Positions 1 through 11,460 are shown, counted from the stretch's first letter. The stretch: DNA of 64,000 nt from Protula sp. h YS-2021 (GCA_949752745.1 OX457027.1:76315214-76379213), one strand, 5' to 3'. Translations and numbers: made by a program. Notes: generated by a model from the letters alone, not told the origin.

Positions 1-348
1 GCATCAAATCAATCATTTTCAGGTCTATGAATGGTCCAATGTTCCACATTCCACCATGCGACTGAATTTGGGCGGTTTTTTTTCTCACCTGCCACGGCTT
101 TCTGTTATTTAAAGTACAATGCCATTTCTTAGCTGACCGTTTTTGTGAGGGAGAAAGTCGATATAACACTTGTGGCAATGAGCAAGAAAATCACAGCTTC
201 AACAGAATATGCCTATTACAGCCTCACTTTCGGAGCATGGGTGCTCGAAATTTGGCAGAAATCGAGAGAACTTGGGTCGGTTTGAAAAAAAACAAAAAAA
301 AAAACAAAGCAAAAACAAAAAAAAAAGCGAGCATTTTCTGATCGCTTA
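1..348. other. No gene seen; AT-rich sequence with an A-rich run
   Basis: I see no coding frame or recognisable repeat here. An A-rich run broken by single C and G bases lies at about 283-326, just before the GATATC-rich repeat. Confidence 0.6.
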
Positions 349-694
349 TTATTGAGCTTAAAATTGAGATTTTGCTATGAAATATTTTATTTTTAATATC
401 AAGAATTGAATTTTTGGTGTCTAAAAATCAATGTTAGATATCATTAAATCATTTTGGATATCAATAAATATTTCGTGATATCACTCAATATTTACTGATA
501 TCAAGAATTATTTTTTGAGATCAAGAATACATTTAGAGATATCAAAAATATAATTACGGAAGGCAAAATTAATATAAAAAAAATGAATTGTTTGAAATCC
601 TAAATAAATTTCTGATATCAAAAAATTAATTTTTGAGATCAAAAAGTAATTCTTGATATCAATAATTCCTTAATAAATGTGAAAATGTATTCCA
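349..694 (+). repeat. GATATC-rich dispersed repeat, copy 1 (left-truncated)
   Basis: This AT-rich stretch is built from alternating short phrases such as GATATCAA and GAGATCAA separated by AAAAATTAATT-like spacers. It is collinear with the right-hand half of the copy at 53458-54336: the phrases 'gagatcaagaatacattt' and 'agatatcattaaatca' occur in the same order. It ends with a related terminal sequence (aaaatgtattcca, 682-694). The left terminus seen in the longer copy is absent, so this is a truncated copy. No coding potential is seen. Confidence 0.7.
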
Positions 695-1436
695 TAAAAT
701 TAACAATCCGCCCAGTTTACCCACTATATAAACCATATATTTGCCCAAAAAATCTTCTTTTTAGTGTATAATTAGAAAATGTTCAAAAGAAATTTAAATA
801 AGCAATATCACAATTCTTCTAAGTCATCATAAAAAGGACTTGCTGATTTGTGATTTCACGGAAAATCACGACTCTTAAAAATGCACTCGATCATGTTAAA
901 CCAGCGCTCCACTCCCATTACTGCTGCGACACAAATGCTGTCGCCTGGGTCAGCTATTTCCCTATTGGCTCATCTGTATATTTGGTTAAGAGGTTAATCC
1001 ATTTCTGTGTTGTAGAACTTCACAAATTATTCTATATCAAAGCTCAATTTTTTCTGGTTCGAGATGTAAATGTTAAGGTTTTTAAGTTATAGATAAATCA
1101 TGAAAAGGAGACGATTCTTGAAATATATCGAGGGTGGTGCAGGCACCCGAGATATAATATTATGTTTCACTTTGACTGGTTTATCGGACTTAAACCACAT
1201 CACCCAATGTTTGTGTTGAAGTTGTTTGAATTCATTCAATCACTACACAACTCCCAACAAAATACACTCCTTGAATTTCATAGTTCAATGAAATACTTCA
1301 TTAAAGCAAATCTATGGATTTAAAAAATCATAAATAAAAGATGAAAATGATGTTTAGAAACAAAAGCGGATATTTGTCGTTAAAGAACAAATAGCTCAAC
1401 TAGATTGGCCAGTGTTTTTTGTTAAAACAAAAATGG
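695..1436. other. No gene recognised
   Basis: AT-rich sequence. An 80-codon open frame at 850-1092 has no recognisable domain and could be chance. Nothing else is supported. Confidence 0.5.
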
Positions 1437-2356
1437 ATATGTCTCCCCCGCCCCCCAATCAGTCACGTGGAAAAAATTCCTTGCTTAAAATAAAACATTG
1501 GCGAGCCCAAAAAATTGAAAAAAAAAATCGCCAAAAATACATTTTTACAGAAAATGAATGAAGAAAAACTTCGCAGAAAAACTAATCCAACAAACTGTTT
1601 CGGAGACATCGCTACAATTATGGCCAAAAAAGTTTAAAATCAAAAATTAAAAAATTTGCCAAAATACATTTTCAACGCAAATGAAGAAAAACTTCGCAGT
1701 AAACATTTACACGTTTTGTGAGTTCTTCCTGCCAAGTTTCAGCCTAATCCAACAACCCGTTTCGGAGATATCGCAACAATATGGCCAAAAAAGTTAAAAT
1801 TCAAAAATTAAAAAAAAATCGCCAAAAATACATTTTCAACGGAAATGAAAAGAAACTTCACAGTGAACATTTGCACTATATGTGAGTTATTCTTGCCACG
1901 TTTCAGCCTAATCCAACAAACTGTTTCGGAGATATTGCAACAATATGGTCAAAAAAGTTAAAAATCAAAAATTGAAAAATTCGCCAAAAATACATTTTCA
2001 ACGGAAATGAAGAAAAACTTCACAGTAAACATTTGCACTATATGTGTTGTGCTTGCCACGTTTCAGCGTAATCCAACAAACCGTTTTGGAGATATAGCCT
2101 GTCAAAGTGAAAAAAATGCACGAAAACCCCCCTATGTTAAAAAATTTGCCAAAAATAGAATTTTGAGGAAACGAAAAAAAAATACCACGAGCATCATCTA
2201 GACATGTACCCCAATATGTACGTATGTTTTGAAAAAAAAATCGACTCATTAATTTCATAAGAACTCACTGCGGACGGACGGACAGACAGACGGACAGACG
2301 GACAGACGGACGGACACACCAAATGCTATATATGTCTCCCTTAGGGGGAGACATAT
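1437..2356 (+). mobile_element. Pearl/HINE-like nonautonomous element with tandem core repeats
   Basis: The element is bounded by perfect 13-bp inverted repeats (atatgtctccccc at 1437-1449, its complement at 2344-2356). Inside are about four tandem units of about 165 bp. Each begins with gccaaaaatacattttca and carries 'cttcacagtaaacatttgca' and 'cagcctaatccaacaaac' phrases (unit starts near 1531, 1657, 1819 and 1983). The array is followed by a (CGGA)n/(CAGA)n microsatellite at 2271-2315 and a 3' hairpin at 2330-2356, whose right arm is the terminal repeat. Left terminal repeat, about 160-bp core repeats, ACGG-type microsatellite and terminal hairpin is the architecture described for bivalve pearl elements and Helentron-associated elements. 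The family name is inferred from structure alone. Confidence 0.65.
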
Positions 2357-3228
2357 AATACTAACAAATGGGATATACTGTGCCAAGTCAGTGTTTATAC
2401 CTAAACGTGAAATTCATGAAAAATAATAGCATATTGGATACTGTCATGATGCCAATAAGTAAGTCAAGAAATGTCGCCCAAAACGTCGCTGTGACATGGT
2501 TTGGTCCTTGTGTTTTCAAGGGCGGGACATTTTTATCTTATTTTTAAACTTAAGCACTTTGAAATGTCACAACGGCGTCGTCACAACGTCCTCGTGTAAG
2601 CGTCGCTTCTGGTCAGTTTTGCGACTGCAAAATGGCGCCGTGCTGCGATTGTCTCAGCTGGGCGAATGTAACGCGTCAGATCACTTACCACGGAATTCAA
2701 AATTATTGCTTATTGAGGCTTTCGGCCATCCATTATCAAAGTTTTGAGACACAGCTTAAAGGTAAACGATTTGTTACTGTCAACTGCTGTTTGCTGAAGA
2801 AACGTTACAGCACGACAACAGCTTAACCCCAGACAGTTCGTGACTGCGTTTAGAATAACCAGTTCATTAGAGAGAAATACAAACGCACGTTCTCGAATAG
2901 TCTGCGTAACAAAGGATCAATTTCCTCAAAAAAATATTCTCTCATTCGCATCATTTAAATTGCAATTACTTGCATTGATGTATTCACAAAAGGCTTTTAT
3001 GTGAGCGCGCTGTTAGACTTCATTGAGCGCGCATTTACTGAATTAATTCTGGCGCTTGTATTATGCTAAAAATACTGTGAATTATGACAAAGCAGCCACC
3101 GGGCGTTTATTTTGTGCTGTCATTTCGAATTTGCAATTACAGCAATAAATTCAGTTACTGTTATTACGCAGATGTACCATATTCAAATAATTTCGTTGAA
3201 CTACGCGGGTAGACACTTTGGAATATAA
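2357..3228. other. No gene; contains one dispersed coding-like repeat
   Basis: No intact gene is seen. A segment of about 105 bp at 2640-2745 is clearly related to the complement of 11833-11935 and is listed separately. The rest is AT-rich without recognisable features. Confidence 0.5.
2640..2745 (+). repeat. Dispersed repeat shared with 11833-11935
   Basis: The segment shares blocks such as 'cgattgYctcagct', 'gcgaatg' and 'tatcacggaatt' with the reverse complement of 11833-11935. The two differ by one 3-bp gap plus point changes. In both copies one frame stays open and reads a similar peptide (DCLS-ANA...YHGI). It could be a fragment of an unidentified transposon gene or a noncoding repeat. 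I do not recognise the family. Confidence 0.5.
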
Positions 3229-3972
3229 GTGAACATTCCTGTGAACATTTTTAGGATGTAGTAACGCCAATCCGACCAATCTACAACATTAACTCTCTAG
3301 ATCAGGTTGTATTTTGGTTGTGATTGTTTTAGCGGAAAAGCAACGTTGTTGAGACGTTACTTTTAGTTGTAACCAAAACGCAACTTTCTCCGGCGTCTAA
3401 TCAAGGTCTTTGATGCAACGTTGAATAAATGTCGGAGATCAATGTTAGATAAACGTCGAAAAATAGACGCTGTATATACGCCCGATTCACAACCAAAAAT
3501 AACCTCACTGTGATATCGCTCAACGGAAATGGTAGCCACGACAGGTCACTGAAAATAGACCAAGACGGGGACGTAAAAATATGACACTTTCAAGAGCTCG
3601 CAGGTTTTTTCCTACCCATTTTTGAAAAATATTCGTGGCAACTGGCTTCATACATATAACGCGTGACCGGATGACCCAAGGGCGGGAGTACTATGATGGA
3701 GGTGTGACCAAACTATGACTGTGGCTGTAGATTACTATTTCCCAGAAGTCTACACAATGTCGGTTTCCCAACGTTTATACAACGTCTGCAGAAAGATGTT
3801 GTTTCGACTTTAAGTTTCATCCTATTCACAACGTTGATTAGACATCGGATTATCGGTGTCTATTCAAAGTCAGAAGGTATTCGTTGTTCCGATAAACAAC
3901 CAAAATCCGCCGTTGATGCGAGGTTGACTTTGACGTCTATCCAACGTTGTTGAACGTTGCAATGTTTACTGA
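3229..3972 (+). mobile_element. MITE family A, copy 1 (AACGTTG/GACGT-rich)
   Basis: The right terminus (ttgcaatgtttactga) is an inverted form of the left terminus seen in copy 2 at 21268 (cagtaaacattccaacg). The interior is full of AACGTTG and GACGT phrases at both ends. It is collinear with copy 2, including 'gttgtattttggttgtgattg', 'ggaaatggtagcca' and 'gaccggatga'. There is no coding frame, so it is nonautonomous. The continuous stretch 'gttgtaaccaaaacgcaac' near 3370 is the uninterrupted counterpart of the LINE insertion point in copy 2. Confidence 0.7.
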
Positions 3973-5059
3973 GCACTAACAGATGGTAAGAAAATGCACA
4001 AAAAACCGGGCGCAAAAATAATATTATAAAGAGCATGAGACTCAGTTTATGTGTTATGCTTTTTAACTGATCACATCATTACGGTTTTCTATTTAATATT
4101 TTTTTAACAAAATTCTATTGGAACTGTAGCGATAATTTGTTTATGAGCATTTCATTATTTTGTACGTTTCTTCATTATTATAAGAAGTGGACCAACTGTA
4201 ATCAAGACTGTGATTTAAGTGTTATATAAATATCCATTTTTCATTTGTCTTATATATTCGGCATTCAATGGAGAGATACTTAATAATGAGAGACTTTGCG
4301 GACACAATCAAGAAGAAAATCGTATTGGGAAAGTGTTTGTTATCACAAGCCGAGATGATGGAAGTCCTAGTGCCGACATCCATGTTTCTACGATAACCTG
4401 ATCGCTAAGCTGCCAATACAAAATAGTAAGTTATTCCAAACCGATAAACAGATATCAGTCTGTAACCGTATTGAGAGATATCTTTTATATATTGATATGG
4501 AGTTAATAGCTAGCTTTCACATTCTGAGCATCCACATCTTTGCCACCTTTTGTGTACATGTTACAGGGAAACTGTAATTTCAGGGAAACTATAGTTTCGC
4601 TAAAACATTTCAGGGAAATTTAGCACCAAAAACATCACAGTTTCCCTGAAATGAATGCAAGGCAGTTCAAAGCCACTTTCATCTGCAATTGTTGTGTATG
4701 AGAGTTTTAAATGAAGATGAACTACTAATTCAACCTAGGGTTTCAGTGGGGATAAATTGCAATTATACATGAAAGGCATATCGTTGAATAGAATTGCAAT
4801 AACACTTAAAAGGAACCAATATCGAAAGTCAAGTAATTGCAGTTACAGATGAAAGGTATTTTAACAATTGGTTCTTTGCAATTGTTTTTTTCTATGTTGC
4901 ATTATTCACGAATATATTCCTTCACATTCCGGATGTGAACATGTCATCCGTCTATTTCTTTGCTCTGGTCATTGAAGGACTGGGCCATCCCTATAAATTG
5001 ATCCAAAAAATTGTCATAATGCATAACAGGGAATTGCTCAGACGAATACTGAACATAGA
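3973..5059. other. No gene; contains one palindromic segment
   Basis: A 60-codon frame at 4219-4401 is unrecognised. At about 4580-4651 'tttcagggaaact' recurs and is answered by 'agtttccctgaaat' in inverted orientation, giving a small foldback. From about 4690 to 4870 there are several loose copies of AATTGCAATTAYA-type words. Nothing else is supported. Confidence 0.5.
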
Positions 5060-6360
5060 TAGGCAACACAGAAAGCCGCTTTACGGTGGAACTAATGAAG
5101 ACTTTCTTTTCAAAGAAAGACCAGAAGAAGAGCACCTTGCTTACCAAGGCAGAATGCGAAATCCTTCTGAATGCAGTTCTTGAAGCCAAAAAATCTACTT
5201 CTAAGACTAACCGTCAGAGAATTTGTTGCGGAAGTACGATGTTCTCGCCTGTGGTGATATCCAGAAATTCACCAAAGCTCAAAATTCGGAAAAAGATGAA
5301 CCAAAATACTCCGTACCCTGGAAAACATGTACGAAGTAATTAGAAAGGCTCACATGGCCACTGGTCATGAGGGCAGTGATAAACTGGTTAAAGAAATAAA
5401 AAAGAAATACGCGCATTACCGAAAATGCGATTGTTCTTTTCAAATCGTTTTGCACTGAATGCGAGAAACAGAAAAAATGTCCAACAACAAAGGAAACAGT
5501 CGTACGCCCTCTTCTCACAAAAGAATTCTGTTCGAGAGGTCAGGTGGATCTAATTGACATGCAATCAATGCCACATGGAGAACAGAAATTTATCATGATT
5601 TTTCAAGATCATTTGACCTAGTTCTGTGTGCTGCGCCCTTTGCCGACCAAACGGGCAGCCTGTGAAGCTTTTCACCTTTTGGAAGTATTTTTGAATTTTG
5701 GTGCCCCAGCGATCATCCTGTCCGACAATGGAACCGAGTTCACTGCCCAAACTGTGTAAGAATTAAAAGTACTTTGACCGGACCTCAAAATTGCCCACGG
5801 AAAACTCAGCCATCAACAGAGCAAAAGATCTGTAGAAAGAGCCAATTGCGATATTAAGGATATGCTCATTGCATGGCTAGTTGACAATAACTCAACAAAC
5901 TGGGATTAGGGCATGAAATTTGCACAGTTTCAAAGAAAACAGTTTGGCTCTGACTCAAATTTGTCCAGCCTCTGCGAATTTGCCTCAAGAAATTTTGCAA
6001 AGACTAGAGAGCAAAGACGATCTTCTGGCCATTGTTGTGACAGCGGCCACGGTTCCGGTGACAGCGGTGGTGGTTCCGGTGAGACCGGTGATGCCTGCGG
6101 TGAGAGCAGCTCAGATAGGTCAGGCCGAACGGATAGTCAAGCGCAATCGCGTTGTCATGACGTCCGGCGAACCTGGTGACAACATAACAATCCCAATCCC
6201 TATTGTAGATCGTAGTCGATGCATAATTTATTGGGCATAGTACGAAATCGCCACCAAAATGACGTTTTAGCGGTTCGAGTCGGGGTCCTGAAATCCAAGT
6301 TTTCAAAAAATCAGTTCGATATCTGTTGCTGATAGAAAGTGATGTAGATTTGACCTGTCA
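5060..6360 (+). pseudogene. Integrase pseudogene of the KRBA2/Ginger/Ty3 type
   Basis: This is a decayed integrase gene read on the plus strand. An N-terminal segment (LTKAECEILLNAV, about 5135-5215) is followed in another frame by LRKYDVLACGDIQ (5224-5316). Next come a zinc-binding HHCC region (AHMATGHEG near 5350, CTECEKQKK near 5455) and a DDE catalytic core: GQVDLIDMQ near 5545, LSDNGTEF near 5720, and an ERANCDIKD stretch near 5840. A C-terminal SH3-like tail contains VKRNRVVMT and TIPIPIVDRSR (6130-6215). The frame is broken by shifts near 5215, 5320 and 5420, by nonsense codons at 5619-5621 and 5757-5759, and by another stop near 5907. The order and sequence style resemble the domesticated KRBA2-like integrases and their parent transposons. 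It is surely non-functional as it stands. Whether it came from a Ty3-type retroelement or a Ginger DNA transposon cannot be told without ends. Confidence 0.8.
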
Positions 6361-6561
6361 GGTTTCATTGGGTTGGGCTGTGAAATTAGAATCGAAATAT
6401 GGTGGCCAAGGTTTTGTAAAATGTAATTGTTCCGGTAGCAAGCGTTGATAATCGAATAGATGTAAATGCTTCAAGGCACGAGTCCTGTGCAATACTCTAT
6501 TAAACAGGGATTGCAATGAAATTTACATAAAATTCATACAAAGAACGAACACAGAAAGTAG

Positions 6562-7887
6562 GCAGCCCATCTGCAAATCATGAAAAGTAATTTTTTCTGG
6601 TCCATCTACAGATGGGTTTGACCCATCTGAGAACATTTTTTGCAACTTAAATGTGTTTTTTTTTGTAATGTTAAATCGCTTTCTCTTATATTTTATGCGA
6701 TCTATTATAAAGCATGATTACATCTTTGAAAACGCAATTCAATTTGGTTCTGTGGTATCTCGTGTTTTGTTTAAGATAAATGTATGATCTGTTGTCGTTG
6801 AAAATTGAAATCTAGAAAATTCAATTACATTTCTTTCTCTGGAAATCGATGTATTGTGCAAGGCAAACGTATGATGTATTGTGGGAGTAAATCTTGCAAT
6901 TCAGTTTTGCACTTCAGATGTACGTGATCTATATGAACAAAATAATTGCGATCTCAATTTTACAATAGTATTCCGCACACCGGAATATATCCAAGATCAT
7001 TGTAGTGTGAATTAACTTTTATACCTCGGAACTAAGTCCCGACTCCGATGAATGGGTGTAAAAGGTGCTCAAATTTCCAAGTTTTTCGTGCAGTAGCATC
7101 CTTGAGAATGGATAGAAGAAAAATTCTAGATGAAAGCATTAAGAAAGTTCTAGAAAACAATTCTACTCTGATCTAAGATGAGTGATATGATGATGTTGCT
7201 CAGTATTTGCAAAATCCGGATTAGAAAGTGTATTCTGGGTTTAAGCAATGGATCAAAAGCAGAGGTTTTCAATGCTAGACATTTCGTCATTGGGCGTTAC
7301 TGGTGCCCTTGTCGTGCCAAATCCAAAACGTGAGGGTCAGAAATTCTTACGGGTGGTTTCAGTTGGTAAAATATTCGATTTGTGCAGGCAGTGCATAAAA
7401 ACGAGATTGATCACGCTGGATATCACAAATGAATATCGCAAATGAATTGCAATTGAGCTTTTGTATTTTTAGTTTGTAAAGGTGCATTAGACATAGGCGA
7501 TTAATTAGTGATTTGAAGCCAATTGAGTTTTTCACTCCAGTGTTTGATGTGTGGGTAAAAATTACGTTTGAATTGCAACTGAGAATTTCAGACCTTTTTT
7601 CTTTTTAGTTTGGTGATAAGATATAGACCAGCAGTGTTTAGTGTGTGCAGTCTAATGTTTTATATATAAATAAAATATACAGGATTTAACTGTTATTTTA
7701 TTCTCACCAAAACAATGCAAAATAAAAGACCAGACAGAAAAGTTATAAAGAGAAAAATACTATGCGAAAGTAATTTAGAAATATCTAAAACATCAAAAAA
7801 GGCATGTAAATTATAAAAAAATATTCTCAGATGGGCCAAGCAGTTGGGCCAGGAAAAATAACTTTCCATGATTTGCAGATGGGCTGC
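6562..7887 (+). mobile_element. TIR element with CCCATCTGC iterons and an integrase fragment
   Basis: Imperfect terminal inverted repeats of about 75 bp face each other at 6562-6640 and 7815-7887. Both read gcagcccatctgcaaatcat, then an AAGTWATTTTT-like stretch, then TGGNCCA and 'cccatctgagaa' inward. The TIRs contain small palindromes of the type CCATCT-n-AGATGG. More CCCATCTGC copies lie just outside at 7907-7943, so the true right end may be there. The interior contains an integrase-like gene fragment (7085-7445). TIRs plus a Ty3-like integrase would suit a Ginger-type DNA transposon. That assignment is inference. Confidence 0.6.
7085..7445 (+). pseudogene. N-terminal and zinc-binding part of an integrase-like transposase
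   Basis: One frame reads MDRRKILDESIKKVLENN and continues through YDDVAQYLQNPD and FKQWIKSRGF, interrupted by stop codons. It is followed by GALVVPNPKREGQKFLRVVS (7296-7355). After a one-base shift near 7370 another frame gives FVQAVHKNEIDHAGYHK, an H-x5-H start of an integrase zinc-binding (HHCC) domain. The LVVPN...LRVV...VH...H order matches the leader of KRBA2-like/Ginger integrases. The catalytic core does not follow, so this is a truncated, frameshifted remnant. It lies inside the TIR pair at 6562/7887, which suggests it derives from the element's own transposase. Confidence 0.6.
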
Positions 7888-7943
7888 GAATTCCTAGACT
7901 GGCCAAGCCCATCTGCAGATGGGCTGGATTCGCAGATGGGCTC

Positions 7944-9087
7944 TAACAAATGTTCCCAGGTATTACAGACTACATTAATGCTTAAAAGAATGTGAAAAAA
8001 GTTGTTTGCGTGCGAACATATAATATCACTCAGCTTGCTTTCAATAATTCAATGATTCGGAGACCCAAATTAGCACCCCTAAAAGATGCCACAGGCAAAG
8101 GTCATAAACTGGGGTGCTTTCTTTTGTAATCATACTAACATCGCAATTTACTTTTTGACCACCTTCGCATTTGTCTTCTTTAACCCTTCCCCGGCTGTGG
8201 CACACAAAACCAATTGTTTCCTGAGGCCGAATATTCAGTTTGCTATCATTATTTTAAGTAATACAAGTAGTCAGCCTTGCACTTAAAAGACTGGTCTTTA
8301 TAATAACTGCAACACTTCACATGAATACTTTCAATTAACCCTTTGCAACTGAAGAAAGCAAATGCAGATAGCCTATCTGTACAATTAAACAATTATTGTT
8401 CATACATAACGATTTTCATAATAGACGTCAGAAGCAAAATACAAGTTAATTTTTCATGAGAAAATTTAGAAGTTCAAATCTAAAAATACGAAGAAGAACC
8501 ATCCCCAATTAAAAAAGATCATAAAAGGCAATGGCGAAAAATATAAACTTTACACTTTACAGGATCTGTTTCTATAATGATCATTAGAAAACAAATATTT
8601 GAGTTACTTTATAACTGGCTATATACTTGAAATATTTACCTCTTCCCCACAGTATAATGCAATCCTTCATGTAGATTTCGTACTCAAAATGAGATCTTTT
8701 ACCGCCAGCCTTTTCTGCCCAAGAGACGTCGGCTTGCCCAAGCACCCACAAATGTATGCCTAGATATAATGAAAACAATAAACACATCAGGACTTACTTC
8801 TGTTATTTGGTAACTTAATTGGTAGCTCCAGGAGTCCTTATCGCAACAAAAGAAATAAAAAATATGAAATGCTCGGGCGTAATGTTTGGCACTGATAAAT
8901 TTTGGTTTCGAGCTTTTCCAGCTTTAATCGCCGATGAATGCTTGGCATTCATCTGTTCCTGCTTTGAGTCTATCTGAACACAATTTTGCAACATAATACG
9001 ATAGGATTTAACTTGGTGCAAAACATGTTATACCGTTTCATATAATAACAACACAATCGTAGATTGCACATCCTCCGCCGCGCTCAT
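7944..9087. other. No gene recognised
   Basis: Several open frames of 60-70 codons exist on both strands but none has a recognisable domain. AT-rich intergenic sequence. Confidence 0.5.
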
Positions 9088-10390
9088 CTACACTATATAT
9101 TTCCTTCCCTCAAGGTATAGTAAACGATGAATAGTTCCAAAGATATATGGCTTGGATAAAGACAGTTACAACAAGTATTTTCTTCGTTTGCATGCTTACT
9201 CCTTGCTTTGTTCGCAACAAATTTGCTACTTTGAGTAAGAAGGGTATTTTAACAGAAATGAAAATTAATCAATACGAAGTGTTCCCTACCATGGCAAAGT
9301 CACAGCTTGTGGGCTGGTTTATATCCACATGTAGATGTACTGATGGTCTGTATAACATACAGGCAAGTAGCAATATCGGCCACAGGACGTGAACTAAACA
9401 TTAAATCAAGATAGCCGCCGCGCCTGTGAGTCGGACCAAAGTATGGCAGCTTTAGATTGAACGTTGATTTCATTTGAGAAAGTTTTCCCGTTGTACTGTA
9501 TCCAGGTTGAAGTCACCACAAATGACAGAAGGGAATTAATGAGCGGTAATGAATTCAGAAGCTCTCGAACTTTATCCCAGACGTTGCACAACTACACTTT
9601 ATATACTTTCCAGCTGCAGAGTTTTATTGGTCTACGGTGAATAGTAACAAAGATACAGCCTGGACAAATTTGTCTGAAAGTTCAAATTGTGAAAAATCGC
9701 CAAAATTACATTTTTAAAGAAATAACTTAACGTTGTACAACTACACTTTATATACTTTCTATCTGTAGGGTTTTATTTGTCTGCGATGAATAGTAACAAA
9801 GATACAGTCTGGACAAACGTGTTCTGAAAGTCCAAAGTTAAAAGAAATCGCCAAAATTACAGGTTTAAAAAAATAAAAAATAAAATAACCTAACGTTGCA
9901 CAACTACATATTATATGCTTTCTACCTGTAGGTTTTTATTGGTCTATGGTAAATAGTAACAAAGATACAACCTGGACAAACTTGTCTGAAATACCACAAA
10001 GTCCAAATTGTGAAAAATCACAAAAATTACACTTTTAAAGAAATAAAAAAATAACCTAACATTACACAACTACACTTTATATATTTTCGACCTGTAGGGT
10101 TTTATTGGTCTACGATGAATAGTAACAAAGATACAGCCTGGACAAACTTGTTCTGAAAAACGACAAAGTCCAAATTTTCAAAAAATCGTTAAAATTACAC
10201 GTTTTAAAAAATCGAAAAATAACCTGATGTTACACAACTACACATTATATACTTTATTGCTGTAGGTTTTTATTAATCTCTGATGAATAGTAACAAAGAC
10301 ACTATTCATCTGGATTGCGGACGGACGGACGTACCGACAGACGGACGAACAGACCGATAGCAATAGCCTTCATCCAATATAGGTTGAGGG
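9088..10390 (+). mobile_element. Second pearl/HINE-like tandem-array element
   Basis: Five tandem units of about 150-165 bp start at 'cacaactacac' words near 9586, 9734, 9900, 10065 and 10228. Each contains ttttattggtct, gatgaatagtaacaaagata and a TCGCCAAAATTACA block. A degenerate extra unit lies further left (9088-9170). The array ends in a CGGA/CAGA microsatellite (10317-10355) and a short tail, the same design as 1437-2356 with unrelated core sequence. An endonuclease-like coding fragment sits between the outlying unit and the main array. Exact outer ends could not be fixed. Confidence 0.6.
9406..9591 (-). pseudogene. Endonuclease (EEP/AP-EN type) fragment with a GDFN motif
   Basis: On the minus strand one frame reads KVRELLNSLPLINSL. 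After a one-base shift the next reads SVICGDFNLDTVQRENFL, then meets a stop. The I-C-G-D-F-N motif is the signature of exonuclease-endonuclease-phosphatase domains used by non-LTR retrotransposons and by Helentrons. The fragment directly abuts the tandem array on its right and reads away from it, the same geometry as the endonuclease remnant left of the array at 58205. Non-functional. Confidence 0.45.
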
Positions 10391-11089
10391 CTAAAGAAAC
10401 ATGATGTCCAGTTAGAAATTAAGATTTTAACACATTATGTATGCGCTATCCTAATTTCTCGATTTAATAGCTTTCAGACGTCAAAACTACTGTTTGAAGG
10501 TGGTGTCTACATTTTATACATAGTTGCTTATGAAAACCATTTAAGACACCTATTCAGTAATGTTACAGCAGTATTCTCATATTAATACACAACCATCTTT
10601 GCTGAAAATAAATAACCATTTAACTATTAACTAGAAGTCATACCTAACTTAAATTATTTTACTTAAATAGACTAGACAATTAAAATCTCTCAATCGAAGG
10701 ATTATTACAAGTTCGTCGCCTATCCTGCAAATCTTTCAACTGAAAGCGAGATGTATGAGAACAACTAGAAACGCCACCACCCAAATATCCTCGAAATTCA
10801 CGTTTAAAATGTTTTGCAATTTTCGAAGCCTCAACAAGGGAAAGGACACTTACACATAACGCGACTATGCCGTGACAACGTAGATTACAGAGTGCTGCTG
10901 AGAACGATTGTCTGTGATCTTTTCACAGCTGCTTCTTACACGTTAAGGATGTACCCTTCATAGGATGCTGTTATACTGAGTGGCTCGTAAATGTCATTAG
11001 ATCACATCTATTAGCATTAAGTGGCAGTAAAAGCAAGAAGCAATGCGAATTATTTGACAGAAAAAAGTCATGATCACGCCCGTAGTCAG
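10391..11089. other. No gene recognised
   Basis: AT-rich sequence without an open frame over 60 codons or an obvious repeat. Confidence 0.5.
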
Positions 11090-11460
11090 CTGTACATTTT
11101 TATCGCTGATGGTCAGGATTTAGCTAGCAGGAGGCCCCCGGGGTGACTCGGCATAAAATGTATTAACATGTGTGTCGAAAAAAACGCGAAAAAAGGGAGG
11201 GGTAATATTCAGACCAGAAACAGTTCGCGTGGACTGCCAACTTCGACAAAAAGGGGGATAACTTTCAGTAGTCCGCGTTTCCCACAAAAGAGGGGGGGGG
11301 GGGAGTTATTTCAGAAATTCACTCCGCGGTCAGTTAAAAAGGGGATATTATTTCAATATTAGCACTACACGTTTGAGTATCGTTTTAAAAAGTCACGAGA
11401 CGCGTGGTAATCAGTTGTTATGCGAGTGCCCCCCCCCCCCCCCTCATCCTTCCCCAGCAG
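11090..11460 (+). repeat. Dispersed repeat with G and C homopolymer runs
   Basis: The segment has a 12-base G run near 11291-11302 and a C run near 11430-11443. Between them is a recurrent layout: 'ggggatatta', 'ttagcact', then GTTTTAAAAAGT and a GTAACCA-like phrase. The same layout (ttagcact..., ...gttttaaaa...) recurs around 57375-57460 and 60840-61015, so this is a dispersed family. The 64-codon open frame at 11168 is low-complexity and not taken as a gene. Confidence 0.5.

Noticed and set aside
11291..11443. G-quadruplex or functional C/G tracts
   Set aside because: Homopolymer runs recur at the same place in a dispersed repeat and may partly be sequencing artefacts. No evidence for function.
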